Source: Durusdinium trenchii (lineage: Eukaryota; Sar; Dinophyceae; Suessiales; Symbiodiniaceae). Taken from it: a DNA stretch of 64,000 nucleotides. Positions 1-10,924 of this stretch are shown here, in pieces. Numbering within the stretch: the first letter of the stretch is position 1; every line of letters starts with the position of its first letter. The position numbers were made by a program, and so were the translations under genes. The stretch spans positions 233,532-297,531 of the forward strand of contig CAXAMN010004080.1 in NCBI GenBank assembly GCA_963970005.1. The letters are read 5' to 3'. The notes below the pieces were generated by a model that saw only the letters and a list, made by a program, of their open reading frames with translations, did no database searches and was not told the origin of the DNA.

Positions 1-410
1 GACGAAATCGGTGCTGTCTGGGCTGGGCACTTGCCAGTCTCGCTTGGTCACTGTGTTGCCAGTTCCCGTCCGGTGCTTGGGCGCGAAGGCCAAACAACTG
101 CCTGGCACCGATGGGATGCAAACAAACAAGATTTCAAAAGTCTCCCGTCTTTAAAAGAATCCCCCAAGCCTGAGTCGAATTCATCTCCTCCGAATTGGGT
201 GATCAGCATCGAGGCATATGGCATCGCCTGGACGGCCCAAACTTTTCTGCAAGCGGCGCTCTCCAGTCACGAATGCCAGCAGAAGAGCTAGGACCGAGTA
301 ACATGCATCATCCCGACCCCATGCTTTTGAGATCTTTCGAGTCAAAGTGGGCTCGATACACGCACACACACACACACAAACACACACCCGAAAAAACGCA
401 TACGGAAATT
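1..410. other. No gene recognised; CA microsatellite
   Basis: I see no convincing exon in this stretch. It contains a (CA)n run at about 361-386. The open frames here are short and show no family signature. Confidence 0.5.
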
Positions 411-714
411 GAATGCCACATGCCACACGCCCACATAGGTATGAAAGCCTAAAAAGTCAGGTGTGAGGTAAAGCCTGAAAAGGTAAATGGATGTAAATGG
501 AGTGGAGTCCAACGAAATCTCTGAATGCGACCAGGTGTGACAGCAAGCCTGCAGAACCTAAGCCACAACCGAGATCTTGTTCTAGTTACTAGTTACGAAC
601 AGGGGCCAGGGAGAAGTGGAGTCATCACAAAAGCAGGTACGTGATCCCAGTCCCAGGATCATATCAGCCATGGAATGCAGCCCTCTTTGTTGGACAGCCA
701 ACTGCATCCATGGG
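411..714. repeat. Direct duplication, copy 1
   Basis: This segment recurs in the same orientation at 2485-2816. Both begin with GAATGCC followed by CATGCCACACGCCCAC, share AAAGCCTGAAAAGGTAAATG, GGGGCCAGGGAGAAGTGGAG and CATGGAATGCAGCCCTCTT, and end at AACTGCATCCATGGGG. Copy 2 has extra bases in two places. No coding capacity is evident. Confidence 0.9.
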
Positions 715-904
715 GGGGGGTTGGCCCCCAACGGAAAACCCCATGTGGAATACAGATGCATATGGTACCGGTTCAGTCATGGCCAAGCTCTCAGTCTTCA
801 AGCCTTTTACTTGATGCACGGAGGCCGCAGAGGCTCCGAAAGCTGCAGAAGTTCGCGAGGATTTCACGGGCGTTGGTGCAATTGTTCCCGGTATGTATGT
901 TAAT

Positions 905-1345
905 TGAAGTTAGCTACTTGCCCGGTCATTGGCTAAAGTTGACTTGTAATCTAGTTTATAACCTTTCTAACCTTGATTCAAACCTTTGTAACTACTACAG
1001 AGGTTAGGTAGGATTTAACTTTGACTTACAAATCCTTATAGGAGTTAGCCCGGTTAAGTTTGACTTAACTAAGTCTAAGTAAAGTTCTATAGTAGTTACC
1101 TTGGACTTAGCTCGGGCTTAGTCAACTTATAAGTCAAAGTTAGATTCAGGCTAAGTCTTATAGTACTTAGCTAAGTCCAAGCTAAGTCCTATAGTACTTA
1201 GCTAAGTTAGCAGTTAAGTAAAAGCTACGTCCCAGCAACGTCTACTTAGCTAATTCAAAGCTAGGTTAAGGCTAGGTTAGGTAGGTTAATGAGATATCTT
1301 CAAAACTTGAGTAAGTTCAACGAAAGTTTATACTAAGTCTAAGCG
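905..1345. repeat. Degenerate CTAAGT/ACTTAG-rich tract
   Basis: The tract is built from diverged versions of CTAAGT and its reverse complement ACTTAG. The 12-bp perfect palindrome ACTTAGCTAAGT occurs twice inside an 18-bp direct repeat beginning TATAGTACTT (1159-1176 and 1190-1207, 31 bp apart). It looks like an old satellite or foldback sequence and is not coding. Confidence 0.7.
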
Positions 1346-2484
1346 TTCCTTGTTCTGGTCTTTGCTAAATGTAAGGAAAAGAAAGTTCAAGGCTAGACTA
1401 AGCTTAGTACTAGCACATGTGAAGCTTTACAAGAGTAGTAAAACTACTACTCCAAAGTCATGCAGAAGGATGGTTGATGTAAAGCAAAGCCTTTTTTTGT
1501 TTTATGTCAACATTATATTGTTTGTATTCAGGTTTAGATGATGACATCTTGCTATGAAAAATTGTGATGCATAAGAAGCATTGTGTGTCTCAGTGTCTTG
1601 TTATGATATAGATGTGTATGTTTCTTAGTATTCACAAAGCATGTGTGGCGATTCGCTGTGATTCGCGTGTTTCACACACACACACACGCCCCCCACGTGG
1701 GGCCCCAAAAACTAAGGAGCAAACAAATGTGCTTGTGCGCGGGCAAAGAAGACAAAAAATGAAGACATGAAAAGGAGACAAGACAACACCAGTGTGTGTG
1801 GTTGCGATGAAGGGGAAACCAAACGTACAGGGACAACCAATGAACCATACCGACCTCATTATCAAGACCTGGGCGGCCTGAAACCTGGGTTAAAAGTAGG
1901 TGTGCGCGTACATGGTGAGGGCCGGACTGTTGTGTGCACCAAAGAAAGAACGGAGTGAGATAACGGAACGTGAAGGCAAAGAGGACATGAGCCGAAAGAG
2001 GAAAGAAAATATGTGTGAAGGGGGAGGGATGAAAGGGGAACCAAATGGAGGGGCCGGAGGAGAACCAAATGGATGGGCCGGAAACCAACGAAACCAGACC
2101 TCACTAGAGTGAACCTAGGTAGACCTAGCCTCGGTTAAAGTGTGCACGCCGTGTGTGTGTGTGTGCACTTGAGGCTTTGACAGGCCCCAATGGGCCTAAA
2201 AAAGAATCTCCGACCGCTGCGGTCTACTCGTGCCAAAGTGGCTGGCTACTCACGTCCGCTGGACACGTGCTGGCGTGCCCTAGGGCCGCCGACTCAGTTG
2301 CAATAATCCGTCAAGTCTTGGCAAACAACTTTGGCATAAACCTCCTACGCGCGCGGTGTGTTTCTGAGCAATGGAAACGTAGACAAGCCCCCGTTCGACG
2401 GGGCCACAGGGGAGACTCCTCGAGTACACCCTGGGCTCCCACTGAGGAGAGACACGCTCGAGAAAATGCATAATTCCGCAAAAC
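1346..2484. other. No gene recognised
   Basis: This is low-information sequence with a CA run near 1674-1688, purine-rich stretches around 1980-2060 and a GT run near 2150-2165. No open frame shows a family signature or convincing splice context. Confidence 0.45.
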
Positions 2485-2816
2485 GAATGCCGCATGCCAC
2501 ACGCCCACCTAAGTATGAAAGCCTAAGAAGTCAAGTGAGAGGTAAAGCCTGAAAAGGTAAATGGATGTAAATTGAGTGGAGTCCAACCAAGTCTCTGAAA
2601 TCTCTGAATGCGACCAGGTGCGACAGCAAGTCGGTCAAGCTCATTAGCACTTTAATGCAGAACCTAATCCACAACCGAGATCTTGTTCTAGTTACAAGCA
2701 GGGGCCAGGGAGAAGTGGAGTCATCACAAAAGCAGGAACGTGATCCCAGCGTCCCAGGATCATATCAGCCATGGAATGCAGCCCTCTTCGTTGGAGAACC
2801 AACTGCATCCATGGGG
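2485..2816. repeat. Direct duplication, copy 2
   Basis: This is the partner of 411-714. It carries additional bases around TCTCTGAAATCTCTGAATGC and CATTAGCACTTTAATG that copy 1 lacks, so the copies differ by small indels as well as substitutions. The copies start about 2.1 kb apart. Confidence 0.9.
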
Positions 2817-3432
2817 TTGTCCCCCTGTTGAAATCAACTGATTCCCTTGTGATTTTCAAGGGTTTCACACACACACACACTATCTATCTATCACTATCTC
2901 CTCCGTGCGCATTGTTCGCACCTCAGTGGTTGCAAAGCCAATGGCACCTGATCCCATAGTGTCATCAGGCTCTTCCTGCAGGTGCACGAGAATGTAATTT
3001 ATGTGGCACAAATGGCATTGCTGTCCCTGCCTTGACCTGCATCATGGAAGACCTCAGTGAAGCAAAACTCGAGGGCTAGGGCCAGGAAAGCTTAAGAACC
3101 AATTGGTACTGGTACACATACATTGAAGTGTTTTGAGGGAAGCTGGTGGCACCTGAGCTCGAATAATCTGATCCAAACACCACACCCACAATGCCAAGCT
3201 ACTTGCGGACCCTCTGGTGATGCACATGACGGCGCAAATGGGTGGAGAGCCCCCTGCCTGAAAGACAAGACATTCATGGCCACAGTGCCACAGGTCAGTT
3301 CGTTCTCCGAGTCCCGTTCAGTGCATCTGATCATTTTGATCCGAGTGTTCACTGCGAACGGGTTCAATCAAACACTACTGTGAAGTGACTCTTCTTTCGG
3401 CCGTGTTGCGGCTGCTCACCAGTTTGGGCTGC

Positions 3433-5797
3433 TCACCACTGGACGGAAACTTTCCACTGCTGGCTGCTTCCTGACAAGCTTTCGCTCAAATGAGAGCACA
3501 AAAAACCCTGCTTTGCGAACATTGAATGATCATGAATGATCCATACGGATCCATACGGCACATTGTGGCACAACATGTGGCACACCTGAACCATGGAGGT
3601 CGTTTCTCCCACGGCCGCCGAAATGGCACCACTGGCCATCTCCGCAAAGAAGGCCAGGAACTCTGAGAGCATGGCCGAGAGCTTCGTCAAAATGCTGAAG
3701 GGCGGCACCACCTAAAACACGACCAGAAACGCCCCCGCTGGGGTTGAAGGGCAGTTGCGCTGGAAGGAGAAAATCGAAGGCTATTTTTGGCAATGGGGCC
3801 TGAATCCTTCTCCTGTAGCTTGCCTGCTGTAGCCTTTTTGATGGTTTGTTTCCTAACAGTCTACTGTTGCAGGTTGTCAATGCTTTAAACGAGCTGTTGC
3901 CTTGGTGTGGGATGGTGTGGTTAAGTCTCCAGCTGGTTTCTTTCATTTGTTTTCCTTAATATCCTTTCATGTTGTTTCCCAGGTTGGGCGCTTGCGGTCG
4001 GGTCTCCAGCTGGCTCCCTTTGTGAATGCGAAGCTTGGGTTTAGAATCCAACACCCGTGGCCCCCCAAACCGGCGGGTGTGTGTAGCTGTTGAGTTTTTT
4101 CCTTCGGCGAGATGACTGTGCTTGGGGTCTATGGGTGTGTGTAATTGTTCTGTCATCACCAAAGGGAACCTGCATTCTTCATGCTTTGCACAGAGTTTCA
4201 GAACACCCTGCCACCTGCAGCAAGGTCTCTCCAATGGTCTTCGCAACACACTTGAAAATATCAAATGCTGGCCCACCGCCACCTTGCTGCTGTACGGCGG
4301 GGTCAACATTTCACTTGGTCAATCCCACCGGGCCCTATACTGACACCAAACACATCCTCTAGGAACTCTAGCATCAAACAACCGGCTGTCAGCTGACAAA
4401 TCAAACAATTCTCTGCCCCGACTGTGCCCACTAACAGCCACATTCTTTGCCCAGTTGCTGATGCAGTTCACCAGGTTGGAACCCATGGCAACCATCGCCG
4501 CAATAGGTGCTGGGTAGGGCACAGCAATCGTGCCCCAGTTGAAATCAAATAAAGTCAGCCTCTGTCCCACCAAGACTACCTCCAGGTCGGGACACAAAGC
4601 AAGTGGGAATATAGAAATGCTGCAAAGTGCATCACGATTAGTGCGCTATCTATGACAGTGGCCCGCTTTGATCCAAAGCTCAGCACCACCTGTCTACCAA
4701 GCCCAGGCCTCACACATCTGCCGGCCCCAGCCAATGGTAATCTCACTATTGCTCACCTGCAGTGAAGGCCAGATCCAATGAGGGCAGCCAGCGCTGAAGT
4801 CGAATCCATTGATCAGAATTGCCACGGCCTTCCAATGAACAAAACTGTGTGTGGTGCCAGTTCAGAGATAGAGACGCCTGTTAAACCACACAGAACATTT
4901 TTGCATGCCTGCATGCAGAAACAAAAGAATCCTCTTCAAGGTCCTGGACGCCAAACACAGGAGAGTGCACCCAAAATGGGCCAGCATGGTTGCTTCTCCC
5001 ACAAGCTAATGGATACTAATTGCTACTAACATCCATCGTAAAACACCCTTGTTGAATAAGCTTCTTTGAATCCACATGTATGGGACAAACCTTTGTATAC
5101 CTTCCTTTCTCCAGGTTGAACTGACCGACAATGGACGAAAAGGAACGATCTAGGATTAGATAGGTTCTTCTACGATGGCCCCGATGATGAACTCAGATCC
5201 TTTCAATACTTAGGCCCTAGGCCAAATGCAAAAAGTCCAGTATCAGCATCGTAGCTGCCGTAGCTCATACACAGTCATCAAATGATCAAATGTGTGTATA
5301 TAATGGTGTGCACCCTCTCCCACGCCGCCCTCGTACCGAAGCCTGCTCCACTGTGTCGATCACGGTGTTGGCCACAAAGGACACCTCCGCCGTCGGTTTG
5401 TGCGCTATATCGAAGACATGTGGGTGCCAGGTGACGGGTGACCAGTGTGGGACATTCCCGTGTGTGTGCTCAAACTTCGCCACTCTTGAGAATGCGTGCC
5501 AGTCAAACATGCAAATGAGGGTGATGCCTTTCTTGACTTGTGGGGCGCAAGGTCACAAGCACCCCAAGCAGGACCTGCATCATGTTTTGTTCAGATCTCA
5601 TACGCCTGAAGACCTTCCAGTTCTTGATGCAGACTCTTGCCCCAAAACTGACGCACCTTGTCAGCTGCAGCATTGTAAGCATCGCTCAATGCATCGCCCA
5701 CCAATCCGGTTCCACTGGTCACCACAGAACTTGCCCCATCGACCACGGCACCACCAACATCCTCCGCTCCATCCACAATATCATCCACAACCTGCAA
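3433..5797 (-). CDS. Multi-exon gene of unknown function, partial
   Basis: At least six protein-like exons can be read on the minus strand, 5' to 3': about 5797-5591 (Ala/Gly/Val-rich, DIVDGAEDVGGAVVDG), 5510-5320 (DWHAFSRVAKFEHTHGNVPH), 4850-4700 (LINGFDFSAGCPHWIW, then NSEITIGWGRQMCEAWAW), 4590-4390 (FDFNWGTIAVPYPAPIAAMV), 4320-4190 (FDIFKCVAKTIGETLLQVAG) and 3711-3575 (LTKLSAMLSEFLAFFAEMAS). Spaced cysteines, glycine-rich links and aromatic patches suggest a secreted or surface protein, but that is inference. The boundaries are not fixed. The exons could belong to more than one gene, and I do not recognise the family. Confidence 0.4.
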
Positions 5798-6559
5798 AGA
5801 GGGAATCGCCGACGCGAGAAAACCTCTCCAAGCTTTGAAGCTCCATTTTTGGTCTTGGATTTGTTCCAGGAAAAGCAGGGCTTTCTAATCCTTGATACTC
5901 CCAAGGGCACCTTGGCTGCCACACTGTTGTCCAATTCTTGCTCACGTCCAGAGCGGCCCTGGCGCTGTAAGAGCGCACTATCAGGCCGGGAAGGCGAAGC
6001 CGAAGCACGCGAAGCACGCGAAGCAGGTGCAGGGGGAGGAGATGGAGCTGGAGCCCAATCCTTCAGCATTTCATCACTTTGCTTCAGCTGCTATACGTAT
6101 ATCCGCTGTTTCGAATCTGCCCCAAAGTGTTTCTCTTTGAACGTTTGTTCAAACAAGTCTTGTGGGACATTCCACTTGTCAACCATCTGTGGTGGTAGGA
6201 AGCTCGATGTTCTGGCCTTGAAGGCCATTGGTTCGGGACATTGTCATGTTCAGAATTCAAAAGCACGCAATCGTATGGAAGAAGGAGCTTCGTGCAAAGA
6301 CCAACAAGGACATTCAGTGCCGTCCTTTCCATGACTTTGCCGGTGAAATTTCAGCAACACATCCTCAGGACAAAAAGTCAATGTAGTAGCATCAAGCATT
6401 TGCTGGCAATGGCACCAGGACTTTGCTAAACTGCCTTCAGTTTGCCCGTCACAAGGACCATAGCAGCTCCCAATGCACAAACTGCAGACCAGGATCTCTT
6501 AGCACTCGATGTGCTTTTTCATCCATCTTCCTTACAGTTTTTCAGGAGAAAAGTAGCCC

Positions 6560-7600
6560 AGCACCATGGCCATCGGTGAAGAGGGAAACAATCAGTGGGG
6601 AACTTCTTAACCTTTCCACACTTTCAAGCCGCTTCAAATTAAAAGGGTAGTAAACAAACAATCTGGAGCGCTCCTCAGAAAAATAAAACACCCACAATGC
6701 CCCACCGACAAAAACGGTTTGTCCAGCACAAAAAGGCCAAAAGGCACACAAGACCTCAAAGGCCGTTTCTATGCTTTTCATTTCTTTTCTACGTCTTTTC
6801 TATTTCCTTCATACATCGCCGAATCACCTGCCGCGGAATTAGTTCTCGTTCAGTGCCAAAGCTTCTTTTGATGCTTCTGATGCCTTTGAGTCGCATCTTG
6901 TACCCACGCTTGTCGGTGCTTGTTGGCAACAACCGGTTCAGGCTCCTCAAGATGTTGCTGGCTTCGTGGCATCTTAAAAGCTAAATGATACGAGATGAAG
7001 TGGAAGCTGCTTGCTGCTCTCAGCCTCAGGCCTGGAGTTCTTCCTTGCCATGTCCTGATTGGGATTGATGGTGCTTCAACTTGGCATTCAGCTGCTGCAG
7101 CATCGCATCCTTGTGATCCAAACGGTCCTGTCCAGTTCTCGCCATTATTGCAAAATCTATTTGCTCTTCAAGATTGTTTGACAAGACCACCCATCGTCGT
7201 AAGGATAGATCCCTTTTTAAGGTGACCACATGTGATTGGTCTGAGCCTCCAGATTGGAATGACAAAACGTCTTATAGGCACCCTCCCACCCCGTAGCCAA
7301 GTCCTTCAGGTGCTGGATCTCCTTTTGTGCGTCTTCATGGGCAATCTTAAACTCTATGTTTTGCAGCCTTGGCCGGATGCCAAGGACAAAGCAAATCAAC
7401 CATTTCATGTCAAAAAGCGTCCCAAGTCCCAACTTTCACCGGACGAAGTTCTCAACAACATTTCCGACATATCATGACATATCACTCTTGGCGCTTCTTT
7501 GTCGGCAAGAGGCTCAACTGCAGTTTCCAACTGGGCCACTTTCAAATAAAGAAATTCCTCAGCCGAGAAATGCGAGAAGTGAAACATCATGAAGAATGGA
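6560..7600 (-). CDS. Coiled-coil protein exons, partial
   Basis: Several minus-strand frames read as charged, heptad-like helices: about 7560-7440 (FLYLKVAQLETAVEPLADKE), 7360-7220 (FKIAHEDAQKEIQHLKDLAT), 7215-7030 (NLEEQIDFAIMARTGQDRLD, then LNAKLKHHQSQSGHGKEELQ) and 6985-6855 (MPRSQQHLEEPEPVVANKHR). They lie in order on one strand and change frame between blocks, as spliced exons would. The function is unknown. A structural or cytoskeletal coiled-coil protein is the simplest guess. The start codon and the 3' end were not found. Confidence 0.4.
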
Positions 7601-8078
7601 CAACAACAAGAGAACCTTTGGCAATCTGTTCATTTTCCGTGCCAGTTAATCAGGTCAAGGATCCAAAGTCTGAGACAATTTCCCCAAACCAGTGCGATTC
7701 TGAGGGTCCGTATGGTTGCCTGGAACAGGGAAATCGCAAGCAGCGACAAGGAACCACACGCGGAGGTACAACGTCCCCCTGCTTGATACCAACGCAAGTA
7801 CATGAGGTCAAGTCAAAGCTGGGAGTTGTTTCCCCAAGGGTTAAACAGTCTATATATACAAGTAGTTCCCGGGCAAGCCGGCGGCGGAAGTTTCCAAAAG
7901 AATAAGCCTATAGGAAGTGGCATGTGGCAGGCTGACTCGCCGGGCTACAATGTTCTTTGACAAAGCAAGTTGGAGCCGACCAATGGAGCGAAAGCGAAGC
8001 AACCACCGTCAACTGTCTCAGAGGAAAAAAACGTTGTTCACGCAATTTTGCAAAATACAGAATAGAGATGACTCAGCC
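7600..8078. other. No gene recognised
   Basis: This is the spacer between the coiled-coil exons and the satellite block. Open frames exist but none looks protein-like. Confidence 0.4.
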
Positions 8079-8346
8079 GCGTACTAAAGTTGTACTACAA
8101 AGTCGCCAGTTCTCAGCTTCCAGCTCCACGGCTTGCTCTGCGTACTAGAGTTGCACTACAAAGTCGCCAGTTCTCAGCTTCCAGCTCCACAGATACTCTG
8201 CGTACTAAAGTTGTACTACAAAGTCGCCAGTTCTCATCTTCCAGCTCCTCAGATACTCCGCGTACTAAAGTTGTACTACAAAGTCGCCAGTTCTCATCTT
8301 CCAGCTCCCCAGATACTCCGCGTACTCAAGGTGTACTACAAAGTCG
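8079..8346. repeat. 60-bp tandem repeat, about 4.4 copies
   Basis: Units start at 8081, 8142, 8202, 8262 and 8322, the last truncated. Each contains GTACTAAAGTTGTACTACAA followed by AGTCGCCAGTTCTCA. The period is 60 bp (61 for the first unit), a multiple of three, so two frames stay open across it. The array passes directly into the 42-bp array. Confidence 0.95.
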
Positions 8347-8348
8347 CT

Positions 8349-8980
8349 GTGCCCGCCACGAAATCTGCACATGGAGGTTCACAAAGTGCTGTGCCTGCCA
8401 CGAAATCTGCGCATGGAGGTTCACAAAGTGCTGTGCCTGCCACGAAATCTGCAGATGGAGGTTCACAAAGTGCTGTGCCTGCCACGAAATCTGCGCCTCG
8501 AGGTTCACACAGTGCTGCGCCTGCCACGAAATCTGCACAAAATCTGCACATGGAGGTTCACAAAGTGCTGCGCCTGCCACGAAATCTCCGCATAGAGGTT
8601 CACAAAGTGCTGCGCCTGCCACGAAATCTGCGCATGGAGGTTCACAAAGTGCTGTGCCTGCCACGAAATCTGCAGATGGAGGTTCACAAAGTGCTGTGCC
8701 TGCCACAAAATCTGCGCCTCGAGGTTCACACAGTGCTGTGCCTGCCACGAAATCTGCACATGGAGGTTCACAAAGTGCTGTGCCTGCCACGAAATCTGCA
8801 CATGGAGTTTCACAAAGTGCTGCAGGTGCTGCCACGAAATCTGCACATGGAGGTTCACAAAGTGCTGCGCCTGCCACGAAATATGCACATGGAGGTTCAC
8901 AAAGTGCTGTGCCTGCCACGAAATCTGCACATGGAGGTTCACAAAGTGCTGCGCCGCTGCGCCTGCCACGAAATCTGCAC
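8349..8980. repeat. 42-bp satellite array, about 15 copies
   Basis: The unit contains GCCTGCCACGAAATCTGCAC then ATGGAGGTTCACAAAGTGCT. The period of 42 bp equals 14 codons, so several frames stay open and give repetitive peptides (for example PATKSAHGGSQSA). These long frames are a consequence of the period and should not be called proteins. Some copies contain insertions, for example near 8523-8545 and 8822. Confidence 0.95.
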
Positions 8981-9170
8981 TTCAAGAAACAACTGAAACC
9001 TCTAATCACAATGGAGGGACGATTCCGAGCATGATCCGACCATGATCCGAGACCGTCTCGCACACAGCGTTCCGCAAAGCTAGACTTGCAAGCTTCGGAG
9101 CCACCCTATCTATTGAAAAACACAGCATTTCGTGCGTCCGCTACCTCTCGAAAACGCATTTTGTATTGCG
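8981..9170. repeat. Higher-order repeat spacer, copy 1
   Basis: This 190-bp non-satellite segment runs from TTCAAGAAACAACTGAAACC to CGCATTTTGTATTGCG. It recurs nearly unchanged at 9355-9544, each time between blocks of 42-bp units, so the array has a higher-order period of about 374 bp. Confidence 0.9.
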
Positions 9171-9354
9171 CCTGCCACGAAATCTGCGCCTCGACTGTGC
9201 CTGCCACGAAATCTGCACATAGAGGTTCACAAAGTGCTGTGCCTGCCACGAAATCTGCACATGGAGGTNNNNNNNNNNGCACATGGAGGTTCACAAAGTG
9301 CTGTGCCTGCCACGAAATCTGCACAAAGTGCTGTGCCTGCCACGAAATCTGCAA
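9171..9354. repeat. 42-bp satellite block with 10-N gap
   Basis: About four units of the 42-bp family lie between the two spacer copies. Ten N bases at 9269-9278 mark an assembly gap of unknown real length, so the copy number here is not known. One unit near 9322 is shortened. Confidence 0.9.
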
Positions 9355-9544
9355 TTCAAGAAACAACTGAAGCCTCTAATCACAATGGAGGGGCGATTCC
9401 GAGCATGATCTGAGAATGACCCGAGACCGTCTCGCACACAGCGTTCCGCAAAACTAGACTTGCAAGCTTCGGAGCCACCCTATCTGTTGAAAAACACAGC
9501 ATTTCGTGCGTCCGCTACCTCTCGAAAACGCATTTTGTATTGCG
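9355..9544. repeat. Higher-order repeat spacer, copy 2
   Basis: This is the second copy of the 8981-9170 segment, with scattered substitutions (for example near 9410-9420). It is followed by about three more 42-bp units to about 9680, one of them missing a base in GCCTGCACGAAC. Confidence 0.9.
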
Positions 9545-9680
9545 CCCGCCACGAAATCTGCACCTCGAGGTTCACAAAGTGCTGTGCCTGCACGAACTCT
9601 GCACATGGAGATTCACAAAGTGCTGTGCCTGCCACGAAATCTGCACTTGGAGGTTCACAAAGTGCTGCGCCTGCCACGTA

Positions 9681-9853
9681 AACTGGAGCTAGAGCTATTG
9701 AACCTAGAGCTAGCTGGAGCTGGAGCTCTTGAAACTAGAGCTACCTGGAGCTAGAGCTATTGAAACTAGAGCTACCTGGAGCTAGAGCTCTTGCAGCTAG
9801 AGCTCTTGCAACTAGAGCTAACTGGAGCTAGAGCTCTTGAAACTAGAGCTAAC
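9681..9853. repeat. 31-bp tandem repeat, about 5 copies
   Basis: The units resemble GGAGCTAGAGCTATTGAAAC followed by TAGAGCTACCT. One unit is longer because an internal GAGCTCTTGCA step is doubled. The sequence is rich in AGCT palindromes and joins the 42-bp array on one side and the 14/15-bp array on the other. Confidence 0.9.
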
Positions 9854-10214
9854 TGTATGATGAGTGGTGTATGATGAGTATGATGAGTGGTGTATGACAA
9901 GTGGTGTATGATGAGTGGTGTCCGCTGAGTGGTGTATGATGAGTGGTGTCTGATGAGTGGTGTATGATGAGTGGTGTATGATGAGTGGTGTATGATGAGT
10001 GGTGTATGATGAGTGGTGTATGATGAGTGGTGTATGATGAGTGGTGTATTGATGAGTGGTGTATTGATGAGTGGTGTATGATGAGTGGTGTATTGATGAG
10101 TGGTGTATTGATGAGTGGTGTATGGATGAGTGGTGTATGATGAGTGGTGTATGATGAGTGGTGTATGATGAGTGGTGTATTGATGAGTGGTGTATTGATG
10201 AGTGGTGTATGAAC
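9854..10214. repeat. 14/15-bp minisatellite, about 25 copies
   Basis: The unit is GTATGATGAGTGGT, with 15-bp variants GTATTGATGAGTGGT in the second half. On the minus strand this reads as a His/Thr/Ser repeat, which I treat as an artefact of the minisatellite. Confidence 0.95.
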
Positions 10215-10289
10215 AGTTCTTGAATGTCCGTGTTGAAGTTTCGTACACTAAACTTCCTTTGATAATACATTGCAAATTTACCAGAAACA

Positions 10290-10395
10290 TTGAACACACA
10301 TGAACAAATCACCCTCGGCCACCCGCCTTCAGGATTTGGAACACCCATGGTTTGGTTTACATCCGCTGCCATGACGTTGACCACCTGGGCGCTTT
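10290..10395 (-). CDS. Possible short exon, unknown
   Basis: Upstream of the minisatellite on the minus strand, a frame reads VVNVMAADVNQTMGVPNPEG after a CAG that could be an acceptor (GCCCAG then GTGGTC). It could be the second exon of the signal-peptide gene at 10538-10924. The evidence is limited to an open, non-repetitive frame. Confidence 0.25.
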
Positions 10396-10599
10396 TAACC
10401 TTTAATAACTTTTAAGATCTTTTAAGCTATTGACTGGCTGCTTGCACCAGAAGGAACCCCAACAAAAAAGAAACAGAACAATGTCCAGATGTGATTGCAC
10501 TACAATCATCACAGAGGTTGCGATGTTTCCAGATGTTTCAAGGTATGCTTGCAAACCGCCACCCTGAGTGCGTGAAGGCGCCATAAGTGCGTGAAGGCT

Positions 10600-10924
10600 G
10601 GCATCGACCCCCGTGTAAGTGCCTCCAAGAGGCCAAATCTTGGAGGCTTTGATTTACTTTCTCCCATGAAGCATTGGTGTTGTTGTCGCTTGTGTCGCTG
10701 GCGAAGTCTGCAATGACATCGCCTATCATTCCCTCAGAGGTTTGCACTGACCTCATCGCGACTTCGGACTTCAAGGACAAAAGGCTTGGAGCCTTCGGCC
10801 TTTCTTCACATTGGCGACACGTCGCATCCGTTGCAGCACCCAGCTGCAAGCACAGTACTAAAACATGGACACAGTGCAACAGCATGATGCCATGCACTGG
10901 AGCGGTAAATCGTAAAATGGCCAA
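10600..10924 (-). CDS. Secreted protein, first exon (unknown family)
   Basis: The frame opens with an ATG at 10924-10922. It has a basic-then-hydrophobic N-terminus (MAILRFTAPV, then a Leu/Val/His/Cys-rich core LHCVHVLVLCLQL, then GAATDA), typical of a signal peptide with a small-residue cleavage site. A soluble stretch follows with CRQC, acidic patches (DVIADFASDTSDNN) and one potential N-glycosylation site (NAS). The frame probably leaves the exon near 10610, where GGAGGCACTTAC offers a GC donor, so the nominal stop at 10538 may not be used. No family is recognised. Confidence 0.45.

Noticed and set aside
5540..6334. 264-codon plus-strand frame
   Set aside because: It overlaps better-supported minus-strand exons, changes composition erratically and has no recognisable domain.
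8090..9063. Long open frames on both strands through the satellite block (314, 287 and 245 codons)
   Set aside because: They result from 60-bp and 42-bp periods, which are multiples of three. The peptides are pure repeats, and all have rivals on the other strand.
8349..9680. CRISPR-like array of regularly spaced repeats
   Set aside because: There are no unique spacers between units; the whole 42-bp unit repeats. The eukaryotic context also argues against it.
9772..10384. His/Thr/Ser-rich minus-strand frames of 175 and 188 codons
   Set aside because: They are translations of the 14/15-bp minisatellite. Only the non-repetitive part near 10290-10395 might be an exon.
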